Shown in pieces: positions 36,868-45,382 of a DNA stretch of 64,000 nt. Location of the stretch: NCBI RefSeq assembly GCF_032842945.2, contig NZ_CP146606.1, forward strand, positions 2,794,501-2,858,500, written 5' to 3'. Numbering within the stretch: position 1 is the first letter of the stretch; each line of letters opens with the position of its first letter. The translations under genes and the position numbers were made by a program. This DNA is from Roseovarius sp. W115. GTDB lineage: Bacteria > Pseudomonadota > Alphaproteobacteria > Rhodobacterales > Rhodobacteraceae. The notes under the pieces are model-generated. The model worked only from the letters and a program-made list of their open reading frames with translations. It had not been told where the DNA came from and did not search any database.

Positions 36868-38166
36868 TTATTCAGCGGCGATTTTCCGGGATTTGCGGGT
36901 CTTTTTCGGCGCGGTACGTGCGCGTTTCGCCGGGGCCTCAGAGTTGGCGTCGATGAAATCGAGCACCAGAGGTCGGATGTTGTTACGCCATGAGCGTCCA
37001 GCGAAGATACCGTAATGTCCGGCTTCGGGTTCGATATAGCTGGCTTTCATGTCGTCAGGCAGGCCGGTGAGCAGGTCCAGAGCTGCCACGCATTGACCGG
37101 GGGCTGAAATATCATCCTTGCCGCCCTCGACGGTTTTCACCGCAACGCGGGTGATGGCACCAATATCGACCTTATGGCCCGCCACGACAAATTCATTGCT
37201 GGCGATCTCGCCGGCTTTGAAAATACGTTCAACGGTTGAGAGGTAGAACTCGGCCGGCATATCCATCACGGCAAGATATTCGTCATAGAACTTATTGTGC
37301 GGGTCGCGGTCGCTTGCTTCGCCTTGTGCCACGCGGCTGATCTGATTGACGAAAGCCTTGCCGTGGCGCTCGGCATTCATCGACATGAACGAAGCCAATT
37401 GCAGCAGGCCCGGATAGACCATGCGGCCCACGCCCTTGTATTTGAAGCCCACACGCTGGATCATAGTCTCTTCGAGTTGCCCCATGGTCACGCGATGGCC
37501 GAAATCGGTTACTTCGGTTGGCGCTGCGTTCGGGTCAATCGGTCCGCCAATCAAAGTCAATGACCGTGGCTGTGCATCAGGATCAAGTTCGGCCAGATAG
37601 GCGGTGGCGGCCAGCGTCAGCGGGGCAGGCTGGCAAATGGCAATCACATGCAAGTCGCTGCCCAAGGCGCGCATGAAGTCCATCAGGTAAAGCGTGTAGT
37701 CTTCGATATCGAACTTGCCGTCCGAGACGGGGATGTCGCGGGCATTGTGCCAATCGGTGACATAAACCTCGCAATCGGGCAGCAGGGATTTCACTGTGGA
37801 GCGCAGAAGCGTCGCATAGTGGCCCGACATCGGGGCCACCAAGAGCACCCGGCGGTCCATCTCATCGCGGCCCTGCACATCAAAATGGATGAGATCGCCA
37901 AAAGGCTTTTCCACGACTGTTTCGATTTTGATCAGGTGATCGCGCCCGTCCACGCCGGTTATGGATTCAATGCCCCAGTCAGGTTTGACCACCATCCGCT
38001 GAAATGTGCGTTCGGTGACTTCGCCCCAGGCGGCCATCCATTGAAAGGCCGGATTTGGAACCATGCTGAACATAGGATAAGATGCCATGGAAAGCGCGGT
38101 GGCGCCTAACCACTGGTTCATATTTCGTGACGCTTCCATCAGGTCATACGTTACCATATAGCGCAT
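36868..38166 (-). CDS. phaZ: Intracellular polyhydroxybutyrate depolymerase
   Basis: A 432-residue enzyme of the intracellular PhaZ type. The nucleophile is Cys178 in AICQPAP, the cysteine variant known from Cupriavidus PhaZ1, and the C-terminal YIEPEAGHYGIFAGRSWR supplies the His and matches the family. The last 20 residues are highly basic (AKRARTAPKKTRKSRK), possibly for binding PHB granules or DNA. It mobilises stored polymer to hydroxybutyrate. Divergent from phaC with 157 bases between. Confidence 0.93.
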   Translation of the reverse strand: MRYMVTYDLMEASRNMNQWLGATALSMASYPMFSMVPNPAFQWMAAWGEVTERTFQRMVVKPDWGIESITGVDGRDHLIKIETVVEKPFGDLIHFDVQGRDEMDRRVLLVAPMSGHYATLLRSTVKSLLPDCEVYVTDWHNARDIPVSDGKFDIEDYTLYLMDFMRALGSDLHVIAICQPAPLTLAATAYLAELDPDAQPRSLTLIGGPIDPNAAPTEVTDFGHRVTMGQLEETMIQRVGFKYKGVGRMVYPGLLQLASFMSMNAERHGKAFVNQISRVAQGEASDRDPHNKFYDEYLAVMDMPAEFYLSTVERIFKAGEIASNEFVVAGHKVDIGAITRVAVKTVEGGKDDISAPGQCVAALDLLTGLPDDMKASYIEPEAGHYGIFAGRSWRNNIRPLVLDFIDANSEAPAKRARTAPKKTRKSRKIAAE

Positions 38167-38289
38167 GTGCTTACTCCTTTGACCTGAGCGGCCCGGTTCT
38201 ATTCGTCGCAGTCACAACACACGGCGACATGTCTATATCCGGTGCATGCAGCGACTCGGTGGTAACAGGTTTAGTGCTGCGCTGCTATG

Positions 38290-38300
38290 CTGCATAGCAG
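38290..38300. promoter_or_regulatory. PhaR-type operator upstream of phaC
   Basis: CTGC-ATA-GCAG, the CTGC-N3-GCAG form known for Rhodobacter PhaR, lies 23 bases before the phaC ATG, preceded by overlapping half-sites (CTGCGCTGCTATG). A bound repressor here would block transcription or initiation of phaC. Confidence 0.7.
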
Positions 38301-38323
38301 AAAAATACGGGAAGAATGTTAAA

Positions 38324-40129
38324 ATGGCAACTCAGGATGATGCACAGAACACCAATCTGGACCGCATGAGCGCCAATCTTGAGCGGGTTGAAACGCTGTC
38401 TCAACGTTTGGTGCAAGCATTGACTGCGCGCACGCCTCCCGCGCAGGAACTGAATGGCCCGTCACAGGATGTTTTCGTAAAGGCCGCCGGATCTTACTGG
38501 AAATCCTTCATGGAAAATCCGGGAAAGATGTATGAGCAGCAGCTTGAATACTGGGGTAAATCCGTTCGTCATTTTATGGAAGCGCAGCAAAGTCTTGCCA
38601 AAGGCGCACCTTTACCTAATGGGGCGGATGAAGAGGACCCGTTGAAAGGGGATCGCCGGTTTTCCAATCCGCTTTGGGATACGCATCCCTATTTCAGCTA
38701 CATCAAACACCAATATGCGATCAACAAACTGGCCATAGAAAACGCCGTGGCCGAGGCTGAAGAGCTGAACGACAAGGACAAGCAGCGTTTGCAGTTCTTT
38801 GCGGCGCAGATCATCGACATGATGAGCCCGACGAATTTCCTGTCCACAAACCCCGATGCGCTTGAAAAAGCCGTGGAGACCGAGGGCGAGAGCCTTGTGG
38901 CAGGGCTGGAGAACCTTGTTGCGGATCTGGAAGCCAATAATGGCGAGATGGTCGTGCGGCTTTGTGACGAGAACGCGTTTGAGCTGGGTGAGAACGTCGC
39001 CGTGACCGAAGGCGAGGTCGTCTATCGCAATAAGATGATGGAACTCATCCAGTATACGCCCACGACCAAACAGGTGCATAAGACACCGGTTGTGATCTTC
39101 CCGCCCTGGATCAACAAATTCTACATTCTGGACCTCAAACAGGAAAACAGCCTGATCAGGTGGATCACTGATCAGGGCTACACGCTGTTCGTAGTGAGCT
39201 GGGTGAACCCGGATGCGTCCTATGCCGATGTGGCCATAGACGACTATATAGAGGACGGTTACCTGACCGCGATCCGTGAGGCCAAGGCCATCACGGGTGA
39301 GCGCCAGGTGAATACTGTTGGTTACTGTATCGCGGGCACCACGCTTCATATGACATTGGCGCTTATGGCCAAGCGGGGCGACAAGTCGATCAAGTCCGCC
39401 ACCTTCTTTACCGCACTCACCGATTTCAGCGATCAGGGTGAGTTTGTTCCTTTCCTGCAGGACGACTTTGTCGACGGGATCGAAAAGGAAGTGAACGAAA
39501 AGGGCGTGCTGCGCTCTTTCATCATGGGGCGGACCATGTCGTTCCTGCGGTCCAATGACCTTATCTATAAGCCGGCTATTCGCAGTTATATGATGGGGGA
39601 AACGCCCCCGGCCTTTGATCTGCTTTATTGGAACGGGGATGGTGCGAACCTTCCGGGGCGGATGACGGTGCAGTATTTGCGCGATCTGTGTCAGAAGAAT
39701 GCCTTTGTCACCGATGGGATCGAGATGTGCGGCGAGACTTTGCATATCAGGGACGTCACCGTGCCGATCATGGCGATCACCTGTGAGACCGATCATATCG
39801 CGCGGTGGAAAGACTGTTACCGCGGCTTTTTGCAAACCGGATCAAAAGACCGGACATTCATCGTCTCGGAGTCCGGCCATATCGCGGGGATCGTGAATCC
39901 GCCCAGCAAAAAGAAGTATGGCTTTTACGCCAATAAGGACCTGCCGGAGACGGCAGATGCGTGGTTGGAAGGAGCCAAAGAGCAGGAAGGGTCTTGGTGG
40001 CCCACTTGGGAAACCTGGCTGAAAAAGCGATCTGGACCCATGGTTGCGGCCCGTATGCCGGGTGATTCTGAGCATCCTGCGCTGGCTCCGGCGCCGGGAA
40101 CTTACGTGCGGAAACGCGCAAGCCTCTGA
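38324..40129 (+). CDS. phaC: Class I poly(3-hydroxyalkanoate) synthase
   Basis: A 601-residue class I synthase. The N-terminal region (to about 180) is the variable PhaC_N part; the alpha/beta core has the lipase-like box GYCIAGT with catalytic Cys335, the Asp in ITCETDHIARW and the His in SESGHIAGIVNPP. It polymerises hydroxybutyryl-CoA on the granule surface. ATG 38324 follows GGGAAG; earlier in-frame codons cross the PhaR operator. Divergent from phaZ and followed by phaP. Confidence 0.97.
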   Translation: MATQDDAQNTNLDRMSANLERVETLSQRLVQALTARTPPAQELNGPSQDVFVKAAGSYWKSFMENPGKMYEQQLEYWGKSVRHFMEAQQSLAKGAPLPNGADEEDPLKGDRRFSNPLWDTHPYFSYIKHQYAINKLAIENAVAEAEELNDKDKQRLQFFAAQIIDMMSPTNFLSTNPDALEKAVETEGESLVAGLENLVADLEANNGEMVVRLCDENAFELGENVAVTEGEVVYRNKMMELIQYTPTTKQVHKTPVVIFPPWINKFYILDLKQENSLIRWITDQGYTLFVVSWVNPDASYADVAIDDYIEDGYLTAIREAKAITGERQVNTVGYCIAGTTLHMTLALMAKRGDKSIKSATFFTALTDFSDQGEFVPFLQDDFVDGIEKEVNEKGVLRSFIMGRTMSFLRSNDLIYKPAIRSYMMGETPPAFDLLYWNGDGANLPGRMTVQYLRDLCQKNAFVTDGIEMCGETLHIRDVTVPIMAITCETDHIARWKDCYRGFLQTGSKDRTFIVSESGHIAGIVNPPSKKKYGFYANKDLPETADAWLEGAKEQEGSWWPTWETWLKKRSGPMVAARMPGDSEHPALAPAPGTYVRKRASL

Positions 40130-40163
40130 TTTAAAATTAAAATCATCCTTCTGAAACTTTATG

Positions 40164-40211
40164 CTGCAGTGCAGAAAAAAGCTTGCAATGCTGCGTTGCA
40201 GCATATATATA
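40164..40211 (+). promoter_or_regulatory. phaP promoter with two PhaR-type operators
   Basis: Operator 1 is CTGC-AGT-GCAG (40164-40174); operator 2 is CTGC-GTT-GCAG (40191-40201). A promoter can be placed as TTGCAA (40183-40188), 17-base spacer, TATATA (40206-40211). Operator 2 lies wholly inside the spacer, an arrangement that would exclude RNA polymerase when PhaR is bound and release it when PhaR moves to the polymer. Confidence 0.75.
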
Positions 40212-40274
40212 GTTTGCAGACGCAGAAAGCAGGGCGGTCCTGCTTGCGACCGAACAAAGTTTTAGGAGGCCACC

Positions 40275-40724
40275 ATGGCTAAAGCACAAGACTTCAACGC
40301 CGTCATGAAAGATTTCATGGGCGCATTCCCTGTCGACACCAAAGCATTTGAAGAAGCTTTCAAAAACCAAGCAACTCTGAACGAAAAAATGTCCGGCGTT
40401 GCTCTGGAAGCAGCTGAGAAATCCGCTGAGCTTTCCGGCAAATGGGCCAAAGAAACTCTGGCGAAACTGTCCGACGTGACAAAAGCCAAAGCAGAGCCTG
40501 CTGACTATGCCAAAGCGATCACCGATTTCGCATCGGCCAACGCTGAAGTAGCTGCAGAAAACATGGCTGCTTTCGCTGAGATCGCCAAGAAAGTCCAAAT
40601 GGACACAGTTGAGCTGATGATGGCGGCTGGCAAAGACCTGCAAGAAGATGCAGCCAAAGCTGTTAAAAAAGCAACTGACGAAGTGACAGCTGCTGCTAAG
40701 AAAGCAACATCTGCCGCGAAGTAA
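40275..40724 (+). CDS. phaP: Phasin
   Basis: A 149-residue helical, Ala/Lys-rich protein (MAKAQDFNAVMKDFMGAFPVD start; long amphipathic helices; tail of KKATDEVTAAAKKATSAAK). It coats PHB granules and controls their size and number. The strong TAGGAGG site, Lys-AAA-rich codon use and its own promoter and terminator mark it as highly expressed. phasin_2 family. Confidence 0.95.
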   Translation: MAKAQDFNAVMKDFMGAFPVDTKAFEEAFKNQATLNEKMSGVALEAAEKSAELSGKWAKETLAKLSDVTKAKAEPADYAKAITDFASANAEVAAENMAAFAEIAKKVQMDTVELMMAAGKDLQEDAAKAVKKATDEVTAAAKKATSAAK

Positions 40725-40772
40725 GTTTAAGGTTTCCGGGCTCTTCTCCTCCCAATCTGAGCCCGAACCTGT

Positions 40773-40804
40773 AAGGGCGAGCCATCGGCTCGCCCTTTCT
40801 TTTG
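40773..40804 (+). terminator. Rho-independent terminator of phaP
   Basis: AAGGGCGAGCC (40773-40783), loop ATC, GGCTCGCCCTT (40787-40797), then TTCTTTTG. An 11-bp perfect stem 49 bases after the phaP stop, separating it from phaR. Confidence 0.93.
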
Positions 40805-40806
40805 TT

Positions 40807-40832
40807 CTGCAGTAGCATAAGCTGTGCTGCAG
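40807..40832. promoter_or_regulatory. Degenerate PhaR-type sites upstream of phaR
   Basis: CTGC-AGTA-GCAT (40807-40818, one mismatch to CTGC-N4-GCAG) and CTGT-GCT-GCAG (40822-40832, one mismatch to the N3 form). They lie 26-51 bases before the phaR start and fit weak autoregulation. Confidence 0.45.
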
Positions 40833-40857
40833 CGCTGCATTCGTGGGAGGGTAGGCC

Positions 40858-41430
40858 GTGGGAAAATCCGAAAAATCACTGTTGATCAAGCGGTATGCCA
40901 GCCGAAGATTGTACAACACCGAGACGTCCGACTACGTCACGCTGGAAGATATTGCTGAATTTATTCGCGATGGCCGCGAGGTTCAGATCATCGATCTGAA
41001 GTCGGGCGATGACCTGACGCGGCAGTACCTTTTGCAGATCATTGCCGAGCATGAAAGCCGCGGTGAGAATGTGCTGCCGATCAATGTGCTGAACGACCTG
41101 GTGCGCAGCTACACGACACAAGCCACCTCGATGGTGCCTGATTTCCTGTCAGCGTCATTTGAAATGCTGCAAAAGGGCCAGAGCCAGATGATGGAAAATA
41201 TGGCCCGTGCCAATCCTTTGGCGGGTATCCCGGGGATGGATGCGATGCGGGCCCAGCAGGAAGCGTTCCTCAAGGCGATGACCGGTGGGATGCAGGCGAT
41301 GAACACCATGCCTGCGGCTGATGATGAGACCGAGGCCGAGACGGCACAGGAGGAAGGCGAGGAAGATCTCGACGCCATCAAAAAGCAACTCGCCGAATTG
41401 CAAAACAAACTCTCCAAACTGGGCAAGTAA
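40858..41430 (+). CDS. phaR: Polyhydroxyalkanoate synthesis repressor PhaR
   Basis: A 190-residue protein starting at GTG 40858 after GGGAGGGTAG. Residues about 8-70 are the PHB/PHA-accumulation DNA-binding domain (KRYASRRLYNTETSDYVTL, DGREVQIIDLKSGDDLT), followed by the PHB-binding region and an acidic, coiled-coil tail (EEDLDAIKKQLAELQNKL). It senses nascent polymer and represses phaP, phaC and itself; matching operators are visible upstream of all three. Confidence 0.96.
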   Translation: MGKSEKSLLIKRYASRRLYNTETSDYVTLEDIAEFIRDGREVQIIDLKSGDDLTRQYLLQIIAEHESRGENVLPINVLNDLVRSYTTQATSMVPDFLSASFEMLQKGQSQMMENMARANPLAGIPGMDAMRAQQEAFLKAMTGGMQAMNTMPAADDETEAETAQEEGEEDLDAIKKQLAELQNKLSKLGK

Positions 41431-41436
41431 CCCCCT

Positions 41437-42402
41437 ATGGTCGACAGCCCCGGCAAGATCACGCTTTGGGGGATCGAAGTCTTCATGGCGGCCGCAGATG
41501 AGCGGTCGATTTCCGCAGCAGCCAAGCGGCTTGGGGCAAGCCCGTCTGCTGTAAGCCAGCAGCTCACCAATCTCGAAAGCGCCGTGGGCGCCACGCTCTT
41601 GCAGCGGAATGCGCGGCCCGTGCGTCTCACCCCGGCGGGTGAAATCCTGCGTCGGCGGGCGCAGGTCATTCTGAACGAAGCAGCCCAGGCTCGGGCAGAG
41701 CTGGCGATGTCGGATCTCTCGATGTTGACGCGGTTCCGCCTTGGGATGATCGAGGATTTCGAGGCGGACGTGACGCCGCAGCTTTTGACGCATATGGCGG
41801 GTGAGCTGAAATCCAGCCAGTTTCTGCTGGAAACCGGGGCCAGCCATTACCTTTATGAGCTGCTGGAAAACCGCGCGCTGGATGTGATCGTGGCCGCCGA
41901 ACTCAATGCCGGGGACGACTGGGCAGAGGTGCATCCGCTCTTGCGGGAGGGGTTTGTCGCGGCAGTGCCCAAGGGCAGGGTGGAGGCCGGTGGCAATGTC
42001 TTGAAACAACTGATGCGCCTGCCACTGATCCAATACACCCAGCGGCACTACATGGGTCGCCTGCTGACCTCGCATCTTGCGCGCGAAAAGATCACGCTGT
42101 CGCATCGGTTCGAATTGGACAGCTATCACGCCATCCTGGCGTTGGTGGGGCAAGGGACTGGATGGAGTATCCTACCGCCACTGGCGTTAATGCGGGCACG
42201 GCGGTTCGCCGATGAAATAGACGTGTTGGAACTGCCCTTTGAGCCGCTCAGCCGTACGATCAGCCTGACGGCGCGCAAAGATATCCTGCAAGACATGCCG
42301 GGGCAGGTGGCCCAAAGCCTGCGTCCGATCCTGCAAGAGACGATTGTGACGCACGCCTTGGCGGCATATCCGTTTCTCAAAGACAAGCTTACGATGTTGT
42401 AA
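41437..42402 (+). CDS. LysR-family regulator
   Basis: A 321-residue LysR protein: winged helix at about residues 10-68 (EVFMAAADERSISAAAKRLG, SPSAVSQQLTNLE) and a substrate-binding domain to about 305. It starts six bases after phaR on the same strand and is probably cotranscribed with it. Its target is unknown; the next gene, a class IV aminotransferase, is convergent. Confidence 0.85.
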   Translation: MVDSPGKITLWGIEVFMAAADERSISAAAKRLGASPSAVSQQLTNLESAVGATLLQRNARPVRLTPAGEILRRRAQVILNEAAQARAELAMSDLSMLTRFRLGMIEDFEADVTPQLLTHMAGELKSSQFLLETGASHYLYELLENRALDVIVAAELNAGDDWAEVHPLLREGFVAAVPKGRVEAGGNVLKQLMRLPLIQYTQRHYMGRLLTSHLAREKITLSHRFELDSYHAILALVGQGTGWSILPPLALMRARRFADEIDVLELPFEPLSRTISLTARKDILQDMPGQVAQSLRPILQETIVTHALAAYPFLKDKLTML

Positions 42403-42408
42403 CGGCTT

Positions 42409-42459
42409 TAAAGCGTTTCGCGTTTACCCTGAGACATCAGCAAAGTGCGAAACGCTTTA
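42409..42459. repeat. Dispersed inverted-repeat element, copy C (simple form)
   Basis: A 51-base element with perfect 12-bp ends TAAAGCGTTTCG (42409-42420) and CGAAACGCTTTA (42448-42459) and the family core CCTGAGACATCAGC in between. It lies between two convergent genes and may terminate both. Bases 42457-42459 are the stop codon of the minus-strand aminotransferase. Confidence 0.85.
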
Positions 42460-43362
42460 GGTATAGGCGATTTCAGTTCGGAATCGCGAATCTTCCAGCC
42501 GCGCGAAATAGGCTGATCTCAGCTGTAACCCAACCGGTCCGGCCGCACCGTTGGAAAACTGCCGATCATTGATGCGCGCCACAGGCGTTACACCGCCGCC
42601 GGAAGAGGACAAAAACACCTCATCGGCTTCCAAAAGCGCGTCGATAGGAAGCGCACGTTCTTCGACAGTCAGACCAGCCTCGACCGCCAATTCAAGAACG
42701 GTGCGCCGTGTGATCCCGTGCAAGACGCCGCGATCAGGCGTCACCAGTGTATTTCCTTTGAGTGCGAAGACGTTAAAGCCCGGACCCTCGGTCACATTGC
42801 CCTCATGATCCGGAAGTAAGACAGTCTCAAACCCAGCATCCTTGGCCTCAAAGAGGCCTTGGGTGAAATCACCCCAATGATAATTCTTGGCCAGTGGATT
42901 GACACTGTCCTCAGGAATGCGGCGGGTCATGTTCGATAGATACACCGCCGCCCCGGTTTCGGCAGTTTCGGGTTTGATCACATGCACATAGGGCACACAC
43001 CAGGCATAGAAATGATTGGCGCAGGCGCGTGGGTCACGGATGCCATGGACCATAGGCGTGCCGCGTGCCGCGACCATGGCCACATAGGCCTTTTGCAAAC
43101 CAGATGTCGCAACCATGGTGTGCAAGGCCTCCTTAATTCCCCTGCGGTCGATGCCGACGTCCATGCGCGCGGCATCCATTGATGCCTCGAACCGTGTCAG
43201 GTAGTCGCCCAGCCGAAAGAAAGCTCCGCTCCAGACCGGCACGACGTCATAGACGCAATCGGCATGGGTCAGGCCCCAATCGGTAACGCCAATCGTGGCC
43301 TCGCTGATTGGAATGACCTCTCCGCGCATCCACGCGGCGCCCTGTGAAAAGTCGCGCTTCAT
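42457..43362 (-). CDS. Class IV PLP aminotransferase (branched-chain/D-amino-acid type)
   Basis: A 301-residue fold-type IV enzyme. PLP Lys is in LAKNYHWGDF (about residue 151); GNVTEGPGFNVF binds the cofactor phosphate and the loop DWGLTHADCVYD is near the substrate site. It could be a branched-chain aminotransferase, D-amino-acid aminotransferase or aminodeoxychorismate lyase relative; motif details do not settle it. The TAA stop derives from the end of repeat copy C. Confidence 0.82.
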   Translation of the reverse strand: MKRDFSQGAAWMRGEVIPISEATIGVTDWGLTHADCVYDVVPVWSGAFFRLGDYLTRFEASMDAARMDVGIDRRGIKEALHTMVATSGLQKAYVAMVAARGTPMVHGIRDPRACANHFYAWCVPYVHVIKPETAETGAAVYLSNMTRRIPEDSVNPLAKNYHWGDFTQGLFEAKDAGFETVLLPDHEGNVTEGPGFNVFALKGNTLVTPDRGVLHGITRRTVLELAVEAGLTVEERALPIDALLEADEVFLSSSGGGVTPVARINDRQFSNGAAGPVGLQLRSAYFARLEDSRFRTEIAYT

Positions 43363-43393
43363 TCACCCATGGGCATGTGTCTGTTGTCCGAAG

Positions 43394-44605
43394 TCAAGTC
43401 CCGTAGGCGCGGGGTATGCCCATAACATCCTGCGCGGCCATCACCAGCGCCTCGGAAATGATATCAAGTTCTTCGCGGCTCAATCGCGCAGGCAGGCGCA
43501 CATCGCAGGCCCGCATCAACATGGCCCGTGTCTGCGGCAGATCTGGCACTGGCCCATCCAGAAACTTCCAGTTCCAAAAGGCGCGGGCGTTGTCGGTGCT
43601 TTGGCCGAACACCTGTACTTTCACACCTCGTTCGGACGCCGCTTTGGCAAAGGCATTGGTTTCGGCATCGCTCAGACCCACCAGGTTGAACTGAATGGAG
43701 TCCGGCGCGCGCTCTTCTTGTTTGAGTTTGTCAGGCACATGCAGCCAGGGCGACGTGTTGAGACGGGCCGCGACGTAGTCATGATTGGCGCGTCCATCCC
43801 GCACCCGGCGCGGGATTTCCGCCAATTGCGGGCGAATGATCGCCGCCGACAGGTTGCCCATACGCAGATTGTAAAGCGGCAGGCGGTTCTGCCATTTGGC
43901 AAAGGCGGCCTCGAGCGCAGGATCCGAGCCAGCCATATGCTTGGCCCAGTTATGCTCGTAGGCGCCTGACATAATCACCGCCTGCGCCACAAGATCGGCG
44001 TCATCGGTGATCATGATCCCGCCTTCACCGGCATTGACCAGTTTGTAGGACTGAAAGCTGAAACATCCCACGCGGCCGATTGTGCCGATATTGCGCCCGG
44101 CCCAGAGTGTGCCAAGGCTATGGGCGGCGTCTTCGATCACTGGGATACCGCGCGCGTCGCAGAGCGCCATGATCGCGTCCATATTCGAAGTGTGTCCGCG
44201 CATATGGCTGATGATCACAGCGTCTATATTCGCATCAAGTTTTCCCTCAAAGTCATTGAGATCAATGCGGTAATTGTCTTTGACGTCACATAGGACAGGC
44301 ACGCATTCGGCATGCACGACCGAAGATGGCACCGCCGCAAAGGTAAAGGCGGGGATCAAGACCCGTGCGCCGGGGCGCAGGCCCAGAGCCTTGAGCGACA
44401 GAAAAAGCGCTGCTGAGCAAGAGGACACCGCCAATGCGTACTGGCTGCCCATCATCTCAGCGAAGTCGCGTTCGAGCAAAGCGACCGGAGCATCCTTTGC
44501 GGCGGTGTAGCGAAAAAGGTCTCCTGATTTCAATAGCTTGTCTATTTCAGTGCGGGCGCTTTGAGGAATGGGTTCGGCATCATAGACATTAGGCGCAAGT
44601 GTCAT
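43394..44605 (-). CDS. DegT/DnrJ/EryC1/StrS-family aminotransferase
   Basis: A 403-residue fold-type I PLP enzyme. Visible features: SSCSAALFLSLKALG at the phosphate site, IPVIEDAAHSLG (the Asp that contacts PLP) and FSFQSYKLVNAGEGG with the Schiff-base Lys. These enzymes usually aminate keto-sugars for cell-surface polysaccharides or antibiotics. No sugar-nucleotide genes are next to it, so the substrate is uncertain. It lies 31 bases upstream of the class IV aminotransferase on the same strand. Confidence 0.85.
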   Translation of the reverse strand: MTLAPNVYDAEPIPQSARTEIDKLLKSGDLFRYTAAKDAPVALLERDFAEMMGSQYALAVSSCSAALFLSLKALGLRPGARVLIPAFTFAAVPSSVVHAECVPVLCDVKDNYRIDLNDFEGKLDANIDAVIISHMRGHTSNMDAIMALCDARGIPVIEDAAHSLGTLWAGRNIGTIGRVGCFSFQSYKLVNAGEGGIMITDDADLVAQAVIMSGAYEHNWAKHMAGSDPALEAAFAKWQNRLPLYNLRMGNLSAAIIRPQLAEIPRRVRDGRANHDYVAARLNTSPWLHVPDKLKQEERAPDSIQFNLVGLSDAETNAFAKAASERGVKVQVFGQSTDNARAFWNWKFLDGPVPDLPQTRAMLMRACDVRLPARLSREELDIISEALVMAAQDVMGIPRAYGT

Positions 44606-44788
44606 GTTCGTATATACCTAATTTAGTTTTCAGATTTTCCGAAAGTATAGCAAAGACTGGTCATATCGCAAAGTGAAAGTTTTTTGACAAAAAATCACAT
44701 TTGCGCTCACCGCATTGCACGGCGTCTGCGTATCGCGCAGAGCTTGGGCAAGCGAAGGATCGCGCAACATAACAACGGACATCACGTC

Positions 44789-45382
44789 TTGACCCGTCTG
44801 GCATTCCTCATGCTGCTTTACGCAGTCATGCTCTGGCCCGCGCGCTATGCGTTCTATGGGCTGTTCGCGGAATGGTATTACCCGCAAATCATTTATGAAA
44901 CAGGGGTTTGGACCATATACTTGCTGTTGGTGACGCTGTCGGTCTCGCCGGTTTTAACTCTGCTGAACCGTGTGGGCCAGGGGCGCAGCTTGGGGCGATG
45001 GCTTTTGCAAAACCGGCGCCATTTTGGCCTTGGCAGTTTTATCCATGCCAGCCTGCATGTGATGCATTACACAATCGAAACCAATAGCGCTTCGTGGATG
45101 CTGATTGAGGCCATATCGATTGAGTATTTTGTGGCCTGGATTGCCTTCGTGATCCTCGCGCTTCTTGCAGTGACATCCAACTCTTACTTTGCCCGCCGTT
45201 TGGGGCGTCGGTGGAAAAAGCTGCACATTTGGATTTACCCGGCTGTACTGCTCAGCCTGGCTCATTGGTATTTCTTCGACTACACAGAAGAGCGTTTCGT
45301 CCTTTTGGGCGGCTGCTTTATTGCACTCAAGCTGGCGCATCTGGGTCTGCGACGTCTGCCACGGCGTGCCGCACACGGCTAA
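44789..45382 (+). CDS. Ferric-reductase-like haem membrane protein (MsrQ-like)
   Basis: About 197 residues with roughly six membrane helices. Conserved histidines lie in FIHASLHVMHY and in LHIWIYPAVLLSLAHWYFF, matching the ferric-reductase transmembrane/MsrQ family that passes electrons through b haems. MsrQ serves the periplasmic methionine-sulfoxide reductase MsrP; no msrP is nearby, so the role is open. The start is uncertain: I took TTG 44789, just before helix 1. TTG 44684 would add a basic N-terminus and ATG 44810 would start within the helix. Stop overlaps the convergent oxidase gene. Confidence 0.7.
   Translation: MTRLAFLMLLYAVMLWPARYAFYGLFAEWYYPQIIYETGVWTIYLLLVTLSVSPVLTLLNRVGQGRSLGRWLLQNRRHFGLGSFIHASLHVMHYTIETNSASWMLIEAISIEYFVAWIAFVILALLAVTSNSYFARRLGRRWKKLHIWIYPAVLLSLAHWYFFDYTEERFVLLGGCFIALKLAHLGLRRLPRRAAHG

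Noticed and set aside
38612..39835. A 407-codon frame opposite phaC
   Set aside because: Antisense shadow of a certain gene, with His/Arg-rich low-complexity composition.
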